Shown here piece by piece: positions 18,501-24,483 of a stretch of 64,000 nt of DNA. A program made the translations under genes and the position numbers. The DNA is taken from NCBI RefSeq assembly GCF_002101775.1, contig NZ_LQPI01000072.1:120906-184905 (forward strand), read 5' to 3'. The notes under the pieces are model-generated. The model was not told the origin of the DNA and ran no database searches. It saw only the letters and a list, made by a program, of their open reading frames with translations. The stretch is from Mycolicibacter nonchromogenicus. GTDB lineage: Bacteria > Actinomycetota > Actinomycetes > Mycobacteriales > Mycobacteriaceae. Numbering within the stretch: the stretch's first letter is position 1; every line of letters begins with the position of its first letter.

Positions 18501-18969
18501 GGGCGAGTCGTTGCCTGAGCACATGATTCCCCGACAGCTGCGCCTGGTTGCGGCGATTCCCTACACGGTTTCCGGCAAGATCGACCGGCGGGCGGTGACG
18601 GCGGAGCTGGCCGCGGACATGGCGGCAGGCGATGGCTACCGCGAGCCGGCCGGCCCGCTGCAGCGCGCCCTGGCCGCGATCATCGCCGAGGTGCTCGGCG
18701 TCGCCCGGGTGGGGGCCGACGACGACTTCTTCGCGCTGGGAGGGGATTCGGTACTGGCCACGGCCGCTGTGTCCCGTATTCGCACCTGGCTGGACGCCCC
18801 GGGCGCCGTGGTGGCCGATATCTTCGCCACCCGAACCGTCGCAGGGCTGGCCGCCCGGCTGGCTGCTGCGGAGGACGCACCGGGACGGTTGGACGCGGTC
18901 GCCGAGGTGTATCTGGAAGTGGCGCAGCTCGATGCCGCCGACGTGCTGGCGGCAATCGGAGAGGAATGA
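15538..18969 (+). CDS. mbtB: MbtB, phenyloxazoline synthase NRPS without a thioesterase domain
   Basis: A 1143-residue NRPS with GTG start preceded by GGTGGAG. Domain order: aryl carrier (G-L-D-S, Ser34); heterocyclisation domain about 90-530 with the diagnostic DxxxxDxxS motif (Asp222, Asp227, Ser230) instead of HHxxxDG; adenylation about 555-1030 (FTSGSTGEPKG near 680, GGATETA, YRTGDLARY, GRADHRVKVSGYRIELGE, SGKIDRR); peptidyl carrier (GGDS, Ser1071). It condenses salicylate with Ser or Thr and cyclises it to the oxazoline. M. tuberculosis MbtB is about 1414 residues and ends in a thioesterase; here the protein stops about 70 residues after the carrier serine, and a separate thioesterase gene is found at 22419. 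Confidence 0.93.
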   Translation: MGPDEIRAQVADLLGADASAVDPEADLVGQGLDSIRMMSLAGRWRKQGIDVDFATLAADPRITAWQDLLGRGEPAPETAPMVDPADACAPFPLAPMQHAMWVGRDDDVALGGVAGHLYVEFHTRPGDPGIDPGRLAAAASALAARHPMLRVQFSPDGTQHIRPDAELPVAVQDLRELDATAVAQRLDATRVAKSHQQLDDAVFELTVSLLPDGTTRLHVDLDMQAADAMSYRTLMADLAAAYRGETLPELGYTYRQYRQATAERQPDESHAQWWAQRIPDLPDPPKLPPPAGAPADPRRSTRRWHWLDQDTRDALYGQARAHGVTPAMTLAASFSHTLANWSDAPRFLLNVPLFGREPLHDDVDRLVGDFTSSLLLDVDLSQAGTGAQRAHALQDAMRTAAAHADYPGLAVLRDLSRHRGTQVLAPVVFTSALGLGELFADEVTGAFGAPVWIISQGPQVLLDAQVTEFDGGVLVNWDVREDMFAPGVIDAMFAHHIADLTRLAGGEGWAEPAPAALPADQAQVRNSVNSGTAEPSGEALQDGFFRQADRDPDAVALLHASGESSYGQLRDQALAVAAALRERGVRPGDTVALLGPKGAEQIPALLGILAAGAVYLPIAADQPPERRQRILALGGAALALVTGDAVPALEIPALAVSEALQHSGAVEPVRTDPAELAYVVFTSGSTGEPKGVEVTHDAAMNTVETLSARFGFAPSDRSLALLTLDADMSVLDVFAMLRAGAAIVMVDEADRRSPDVWAQLVARHRVSVLNLMPGALEMLAATGGELSSVRAVLTGGDWVRPQLARRFAEVAPGVRFAGLGGATETAIHATLCEVEGEPPAHWAAVPYGTPLPNIACRVVGADGADRPDWVAGELWVAGRGIASGYRGRPDLTAEKFVEHAGRTWYRTGDLARYLPDGTLEFVGRADHRVKVSGYRIELGEVESALRRLPGVAEAVVVALTDAGGREVLAAAVRTGDPAVSVAELQAGLGESLPEHMIPRQLRLVAAIPYTVSGKIDRRAVTAELAADMAAGDGYREPAGPLQRALAAIIAEVLGVARVGADDDFFALGGDSVLATAAVSRIRTWLDAPGAVVADIFATRTVAGLAARLAAAEDAPGRLDAVAEVYLEVAQLDAADVLAAIGEE

Positions 18970-19240
18970 GTTCCGGGCAACCGTGCCTGATCGCCATGTG
19001 CCTCTAATTCTTTGTCACCCAACATCTCCCGATGATCGGCGATCCCTTGTATGTGGTGGCACCGATAGGCGGGTCGCACGATCTTGCCGAATTCGCCGAG
19101 GGACCAGCGCATGGCGGGCAAGATGGGCTGCGACGAACAGTCATTCGCTTGTGCGGAGGTGAGCTCACCGTGCTGACCACGATCGACGGCCCGCCCGCCC
19201 CGGCTCGGATGGGGCGCCCGGCAATGGGGGATTGCCGACC
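18970..19240. other. Non-coding gap between mbtB and the metal ATPase
   Basis: About 270 bp with no supported gene, IdeR-like box, tRNA or insertion-sequence end. Short open frames occur on both strands (for example 19032-19244 plus, and a minus-strand frame ending at 18636 that runs back into mbtB) but they lack ribosome sites and recognisable motifs. It marks the point where the mbt gene order is interrupted and presumably holds the ATPase promoter. Confidence 0.5.
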
Positions 19241-21451
19241 ATGACGGCCCACATCGGCCACGAAGGGCACGACCACGGCCGCCCCAGCGTGGGTGTCGAG
19301 CACTCGGGCGCGGCGGAGATCGCGGAATACACCTGCCCGATGCACCCCGAGATTCGTCGGCCGGGCCCGGGTTCCTGTCCGATCTGTGGCATGGCGCTGG
19401 AACCGGTATTTGTCACCGCCGACACCGGCCCCAGCCACGAGCTGGCCGATATGACCCGCCGATTCTGGGTGGGCCTCGCCCTGGCGCTGCCGGTGTTCGT
19501 GCTGTCGATGGGCGGTCACCTGATCGGATTGGTGCCGGGTGTCATCTCGGCACCGGTGTCGGCCTGGATTCAGCTGGTGTTGGCCACGCCGGTCGTGTTG
19601 TGGGCGGGGTGGCCGTTCTTCGTCCGCGGCTGGGACTCGGTACGCACCGGGAACTTGAACATGTTCACTCTCATCGCGATGGGTACCGGGGTGGCCTGGG
19701 GCTACAGTGTCGTCGCCACCGTCGCGCCCGATGTCTTCCCCGACTCGTTTCGCGAGATGGGCGTCGTCGACGTCTATTTCGAGGCAGCAGCGGTCATCAC
19801 CGTCTTGGTGTTGCTCGGCCAAGTGCTGGAACTGCGGGCGCGCGAACAGACATCGGGTGCCATCAAGGCCCTGCTCAATCTGACTCCCAAGACTGCCCGG
19901 CGTATCCGTCCCGACGGCGCCGACGAGGAGATCACCCTCGAGGACGTACAGATCGCGGATCGGCTACGCGTACGGCCCGGCGAGCGGGTGCCGGTCGACG
20001 GCGCCGTTGAGGAGGGCAGCTCCACCGTCGACGAGTCGGTCGTGACCGGAGAGTCGATGCCGGTCGCCAAGACCGCCGGTGACACCGTCATCGGCGGCAC
20101 CATCAACCAGTCCGGCGGGCTGGTCATGCGTGCGGAAAAGATCGGCCGCGACACGATGCTGGCGCGGATCGTCGCCATGGTGGCCGAGGCGCAACGCTCT
20201 CGCGCACCGATCCAGCGGATCGCCGACCGTGTCGCCGGGGTGTTCGTCCCCGCGGTGATCGCCGTCGCGGTGATCGCGTTCATCGTCTGGGCCCTGGTGG
20301 GCCCCGACCCCAAACTCGCGCACGCCCTGATCGTCGCGGTCACCGTGTTGATCATCGCCTGCCCCTGTGCGCTGGGACTGGCCACGCCCATGTCGATCAT
20401 GGTCGGAGTGGGCCGCGGCGCCAGACTGGGTGTCTTGATCAAGAACGCCGAGGCGCTGGAACTCATGGAGAAGGTCGACACCCTGGTGGTCGACAAGACC
20501 GGCACCTTGACCCAGGGCCGTCCCGCGGTGACCGACACCCTTGCGGCATCGGGCTTCGACCCCGACGAGATCCTGCGATGGGCCGCCGGTGTCGAGCGGG
20601 CCTCTGAGCACCCGCTGGCGCAGGCCATCGTGGCGGCGGCGACCGAACGCGGCGTCGGCATTCCCGACGTCGACAGCTTCGAGGCGCCCGCCGGCCGGGG
20701 TGTTGTCGGAGTTGTCGATGGACGTCACGTGGTTGCCGGCAACGCGGAATTCCTGACCTCGCAGCGGATCGACGTCAGTGCGCTGGAGTCCGAGGCCGAC
20801 CGGCTCCGCTCGGATGGAGCCACCGCCATCTACCTCGGCGTCGACGGACGGGCAGCCGGCATCTTCGCCATCGCCGATCCGGTCAAGCCGACCACGCCGG
20901 CAGCACTGGCCGCATTGCGCCGCGAAGGCATCGACATCGTCATGCTGACCGGCGACAACCGCGTGACCGCGCAGGCGGTCGGGCGCCGTCTGGGCATCGA
21001 CCGCATCGAAGCCGATGTGCTCCCCGATCAGAAGAGTGACGTGGTCACCAGGCTGCGTGACGAGGGCCGGGTGGTGGCGATGGCCGGTGACGGCGTCAAC
21101 GATGCTCCCGCGCTGGCGGCCGCGGACGTCGGCCTGGCCATGGGCGGCGGAACCGATGTGGCGATGGAAAGTGCCGGCGTCACCCTGCTCAACGGTGACC
21201 TCACCGGCATCCTGCGCGCCCGCGAACTCTCCAAGATGACCGTGGCCAACATCCGGCAGAACCTGTTCTTTGCCTTCGGCTACAACGCGGTGGGCATCCC
21301 GATTGCCGCCGGGATCCTCTACCCGGCATTCGGCCTGCTGCTGTCTCCGCTGATCGCCGCGGCCGCCATGTCACTGTCCTCGATCAGCGTGATCGGCAAT
21401 GCACTGCGGTTGCGCACCCAGCGGCTCACCGAGCCCGAGTCCGATACGTGA
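19241..21451 (+). CDS. Heavy-metal (Cu-type) translocating P1B-type ATPase
   Basis: A 736-residue P-type ATPase; the ATG at 19241 was preferred to a TTG three codons upstream. A His-rich start (HIGHEGHDHGR, residues 4-14) precedes a short heavy-metal-binding domain of the form Y-T-C-P-M-H-P ... C-P-I-C-G-M (Cys32, Cys46, Cys49). Membrane helices follow, with the CPC ion-path motif (Cys374-Pro-Cys376), phosphorylation motif DKTGTLT (Asp418), SEHPLA, TGDN and GDGVNDAP. The CPC motif and the metal domain indicate Cu(I) or a related soft metal, exported across the inner membrane. It stands between mbtB and mbtT, co-directional with both but without a visible iron box, and is not part of known mbt clusters. 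Confidence 0.9.
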   Translation: MTAHIGHEGHDHGRPSVGVEHSGAAEIAEYTCPMHPEIRRPGPGSCPICGMALEPVFVTADTGPSHELADMTRRFWVGLALALPVFVLSMGGHLIGLVPGVISAPVSAWIQLVLATPVVLWAGWPFFVRGWDSVRTGNLNMFTLIAMGTGVAWGYSVVATVAPDVFPDSFREMGVVDVYFEAAAVITVLVLLGQVLELRAREQTSGAIKALLNLTPKTARRIRPDGADEEITLEDVQIADRLRVRPGERVPVDGAVEEGSSTVDESVVTGESMPVAKTAGDTVIGGTINQSGGLVMRAEKIGRDTMLARIVAMVAEAQRSRAPIQRIADRVAGVFVPAVIAVAVIAFIVWALVGPDPKLAHALIVAVTVLIIACPCALGLATPMSIMVGVGRGARLGVLIKNAEALELMEKVDTLVVDKTGTLTQGRPAVTDTLAASGFDPDEILRWAAGVERASEHPLAQAIVAAATERGVGIPDVDSFEAPAGRGVVGVVDGRHVVAGNAEFLTSQRIDVSALESEADRLRSDGATAIYLGVDGRAAGIFAIADPVKPTTPAALAALRREGIDIVMLTGDNRVTAQAVGRRLGIDRIEADVLPDQKSDVVTRLRDEGRVVAMAGDGVNDAPALAAADVGLAMGGGTDVAMESAGVTLLNGDLTGILRARELSKMTVANIRQNLFFAFGYNAVGIPIAAGILYPAFGLLLSPLIAAAAMSLSSISVIGNALRLRTQRLTEPESDT

Positions 21452-21531
21452 CCCGGTGGTCTCAGACCGACAGACAAATGTCGGGTTGAGGGGCTGGTGT
21501 CCGGCTGTCTCGGTGTGCCAGCATCGATGAC

Positions 21532-22221
21532 ATGAAAGCGCCCCGGGTGGTCGCGCTGTTTGCTGCTGTGGGGGCATCAGCCCTGGTGGCCGTGCCCGGT
21601 GCCCCGGTCGTGGTTCCGGCCGCGTCCGCAGCCGACTGTCCCGACATCGAGGTGACCTTTGCCCGCGGGACCGCCGAACCGCCCGGTGTCGGCGAAGTCG
21701 GCCAGAAGTTCATCGACGCGTTGGATTCGCAGGTCAAAGGGCGCACCGTCGGGGTGTATGCGGTCAATTACCCGGCCGGCGAGGACTGGCCGCCCTCGGC
21801 GTCCGACGGCGCCCGCGACGCCAGCGCGCACGTGCAGTCCATGACGGCGACCTGCCCCGATACCAAGCTGGTGCTCGGCGGCTACTCCCAAGGCGCCATG
21901 GTCATCGACCTGGTCACCATCGCGCGGGCATCGGTGGCGGGCTTCAACGCCGCGACCCTGTCTGCCGAGGATGCCGAGCACGTCGCTGCGGTGGCGGTTT
22001 TCGGGAATCCCACCGACCGGTACCTGGGCGGACCGATCAGTGAGATCAGCCCCTGGTACGGAGCCAAAGCCATTGATCTGTGTGCCGACGGCGATCCGAT
22101 CTGCACTCCGGGAGCCCTGGCGCTGCCTTCGCACGACGAGATGTTCTCCGCGCCCCACCTGTCCTACGCGCAGTCGCCGATGCCCGCTCAGGCCGCGGCC
22201 TTCGTCGCCGGTCTGCTCTGA
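21532..22221 (+). CDS. Secreted cutinase-family serine esterase
   Basis: A 229-residue protein with a signal peptide (cleavage near residue 34, AASA|ADCPD), the N-terminal ADCPD-I-E-V-x-FARGT block of cutinases, the nucleophile motif GGYSQGA (Ser119), the Asp in DGDPICT and the His in LPSHDEMF. Four cysteines suit two disulfides. Mycobacterial cutinase-like proteins hydrolyse esters or lipids at the cell surface. It is 80 bp after the metal ATPase and about 200 bp before mbtT. The substrate is unknown. Confidence 0.9.
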   Translation: MKAPRVVALFAAVGASALVAVPGAPVVVPAASAADCPDIEVTFARGTAEPPGVGEVGQKFIDALDSQVKGRTVGVYAVNYPAGEDWPPSASDGARDASAHVQSMTATCPDTKLVLGGYSQGAMVIDLVTIARASVAGFNAATLSAEDAEHVAAVAVFGNPTDRYLGGPISEISPWYGAKAIDLCADGDPICTPGALALPSHDEMFSAPHLSYAQSPMPAQAAAFVAGLL

Positions 22222-22352
22222 TCCGACGCCCGCCTTTCGCCGAACGTGTATTCAGCGCGATAAACCGAGGAGCAGAAACCCGGTCTCAAATCACGCTCGG
22301 CGCGGGGGAGGGCCTCGATGGGGCCCACGGACGCCCCAGTTTCCGGCCCGCC

Positions 22353-22371
22353 CCCGGTAGGGGTAACCTAA
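22353..22371. promoter_or_regulatory. Weak IdeR-like site upstream of mbtT
   Basis: CCCGGTAGGGGTAACCTAA has an intact right half (AACCTAA) but only 9 of 14 fixed positions of the IdeR consensus. It lies 29 bp centre-to-centre from the strong box next to mbtT, so it may help a second dimer bind. Confidence 0.4.
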
Positions 22372-22381
22372 CGCGAGGAAA

Positions 22382-22400
22382 TTAGGGCAGCCTTTACTAA
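22382..22400. promoter_or_regulatory. IdeR iron box (mbtT-C-D-E-F-G-H operon)
   Basis: TTAGGGCAGCCTTTACTAA matches 13 of 14 fixed IdeR positions and ends 18 bp before the mbtT start. It gives the downstream mbt genes their own iron control, independent of the mbtB promoter, which fits the interruption of the cluster by the ATPase and cutinase genes. Confidence 0.85.
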
Positions 22401-22418
22401 TACTTGCGAGGGGATCGA

Positions 22419-23165
22419 ATGGCCGTCGACGACACCTCGGCCGTCGCGGAGTTCCCCTCCTGGATGGGCCGCTTTCCGGGGCCCGGCGCCCCCGTCCTGG
22501 TCTTCCCACACGCCGGCGGGACCGCGGTCAACTACCGCCCGCTGGCGCTGGCCCTGGCCGCCGGTGTCGACACCTACGTGATGCAGTATCCCCAGCGTGC
22601 CGACCGTTTCCGCGAGCCGGCCGTCGAGACCCTGCCGGAATTGGCGCGCAGCCTTTTCGATGCAGCGCCCTGGCACCAGCTCGGGCCGCTGCGCCTGTTC
22701 GGCCACAGCATGGGCGCGCTGGTCGCGTTCGAGTTCGCCCGGCTCGCCGAGGAGCGGGGGATCGAGATCCCGCGGCTATGGGCCTCGGCCGCGCCCGCAC
22801 CCGGCCTGGTGGCCGGGCTGCGCAAGGTGCCCACCGGCGATGCCGACCTCCGCGCCGAACTCGCCCAGCTGGGCGGCACCGACCCGCGAATTCTGGCCGA
22901 CGAGGAGTTTCTGACCCTGCTGCTGACCCCGGTGCGCTCGGATTACCTGGCGTTCAACCGTTACTCGTGTGCACCCGAGGCCACCATCGGTGCCGACATC
23001 ACGGTGCTGGGTGGCCGCTCCGACGACCGGATCGGCACCGACCTGCTGGAACGCTGGGCCGACCACACCACCGGCGCCTGGTCGATGTCGCTGTATGACG
23101 GCGGGCACTTCTATCACTACGAGCACATCGAGACCCTGGCGAAGCGGATCATCGCCGATGAATGA
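22419..23165 (+). CDS. mbtT: MbtT, type II thioesterase of the mycobactin cluster
   Basis: A 248-residue alpha/beta-hydrolase of the GrsT / type II thioesterase family: oxyanion region FPHAGGTAVNYRPLA, Y-P-Q-R-A-D-R-F, nucleophile motif GHSMGA (Ser97) and catalytic His in GGHFYHYEH. Start ATG preceded by GAGGGG; an upstream TTG was rejected. Such enzymes clear wrongly loaded carrier domains, or they substitute for the thioesterase missing from MbtB here. It overlaps mbtC by 8 bp and carries the strong IdeR box immediately upstream, so it begins the second mbt operon. Confidence 0.88.
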   Translation: MAVDDTSAVAEFPSWMGRFPGPGAPVLVFPHAGGTAVNYRPLALALAAGVDTYVMQYPQRADRFREPAVETLPELARSLFDAAPWHQLGPLRLFGHSMGALVAFEFARLAEERGIEIPRLWASAAPAPGLVAGLRKVPTGDADLRAELAQLGGTDPRILADEEFLTLLLTPVRSDYLAFNRYSCAPEATIGADITVLGGRSDDRIGTDLLERWADHTTGAWSMSLYDGGHFYHYEHIETLAKRIIADE

Positions 23166-24483
23166 TCGGCGCGAGGACCCGGTCGTCATCACCGGCCTCG
23201 CCGTCGAGGCGCCCGGTGGGATCGACACCGCCGAGCAGTACTGGTCACTTCTTGCCGACGGTCGCGAGGCGCTGAGCGCCATCCCTGAGGACCGTGACTG
23301 GGCGGTGCGCGAACTCCTCGAGGGTTCTCGCCGCGACGGTTTCAAGCCGATCTGCAACGCGGGCGGATTTCTCTCCGGTGCCGCCGAATTCGACCCAGGC
23401 TTCTTCGGTATCGCACCCCGCGAGGCGGTCGCGATGGACCCGCAGCAGCGGGTCGCACTGCGGGTGGCCTGGCGCGCACTGGAAGACGCCGGCGTCAATC
23501 CCGACGAGCTCAACGGGCACGACGTCGGCGTATACCTCGGCGCGTCGGTCACCGGCTACGGCCCGGACATGGCGCAGTTCAGCACACACAGCGGCCACCT
23601 GCTGCCCGGCACCGCACTGTCGGTGATCTCCGGCCGGATCGCCTACACCCTGGGCCTGGCCGGCCCGGCGATCACCGTCGACACCTCGTGCTCGTCGGCG
23701 CTGTCCGCATTGCACCTGGCGGTGCAGGCGATTTCGACCGGCGACACCGACATGGCGCTCGCCGGTGGGGTGTGCGTGATGGGGTCGCCCGGATTCTTCG
23801 TTGAGTTCTCCAAGCAGCACGCGCTCTCCGACGACGGCCACTGCCGGCCCTACAGTGCCGCCGCCACCGGAACGGTGTGGGCTGAAGGCGCTGGAATCTT
23901 TGTGCTGCAACGAAAATCAGCTGCCCTACGCGATCGCCGGCACATCTACGGCGAGATCCTGGCCAGTCGGCTCAACCAAGACGGTCACACCGCCGGCCTG
24001 CTCACCCCCAGCGAGCAGGCCCAGCAGCGGCTTTACCGGCACGCCCTGGCCGACGCCGGCGTATATCCCGGCCAGGTCGGGATGATCGAGGGCCACGGAA
24101 CCGGGACCCGGGTCGGAGATCCCGTGGAGTTGCGCTCGCTGATCAGCGTCTACGGCACCGACACCACCGGGGGCGCCGGCCCGCGGCTGGGCTCGGTCAA
24201 ATCCAATATCGGGCATAGCCAGGCTGCGGCCGGGGCACTCGGGCTGACCAAGGTGCTGCTGGCCGCCGAGCATCAGGCGATCCCACCCACCCTGCATGTC
24301 CGCGAGGGCTGGCACGACGGCATCGACTGGGACGGTCACGCAATCACGCTGGCCGAGACCATCACCCCCTGGCCGGCAAGCGACGGGCGACGGATCGGCT
24401 CGGTGTCGGCGTTCGGAATGAGCGGCACCAACGCACATCTGATCGTCGGGGTGGACGACGTTGTCGAGGCGGCCCCATGCTGA
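23158..24483 (+). CDS. mbtC: MbtC, discrete polyketide ketosynthase
   Basis: A 441-residue beta-ketoacyl synthase. The ATG at 23158 overlaps the mbtT stop; the longer frame lies inside mbtT. The catalytic triad is intact: Cys178 in DTSCSSA, His313 in EGHGTGT and His353 in NIGHSQAAAG. It carries no AT or ACP domain and acts with MbtD to build the beta-hydroxy acid (3-hydroxybutyrate-like) unit of mycobactin. Length matches known MbtC (about 444 residues). Confidence 0.93.
   Translation: MNDRREDPVVITGLAVEAPGGIDTAEQYWSLLADGREALSAIPEDRDWAVRELLEGSRRDGFKPICNAGGFLSGAAEFDPGFFGIAPREAVAMDPQQRVALRVAWRALEDAGVNPDELNGHDVGVYLGASVTGYGPDMAQFSTHSGHLLPGTALSVISGRIAYTLGLAGPAITVDTSCSSALSALHLAVQAISTGDTDMALAGGVCVMGSPGFFVEFSKQHALSDDGHCRPYSAAATGTVWAEGAGIFVLQRKSAALRDRRHIYGEILASRLNQDGHTAGLLTPSEQAQQRLYRHALADAGVYPGQVGMIEGHGTGTRVGDPVELRSLISVYGTDTTGGAGPRLGSVKSNIGHSQAAAGALGLTKVLLAAEHQAIPPTLHVREGWHDGIDWDGHAITLAETITPWPASDGRRIGSVSAFGMSGTNAHLIVGVDDVVEAAPC

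Noticed and set aside
16654..18522. Long minus-strand open frame within mbtB
   Set aside because: Antisense shadow of the MbtB adenylation domain; no ribosome site or motif.
19004..19822. Minus-strand frame opposite the start of the metal ATPase
   Set aside because: Overlaps the well-defined metal-binding domain on the plus strand and has no recognisable motif.
18970..22418. Transposon or prophage carrying the ATPase and cutinase
   Set aside because: No transposase, integrase, terminal inverted repeats or target duplication could be seen at either edge; the insertion is supported by gene order only.
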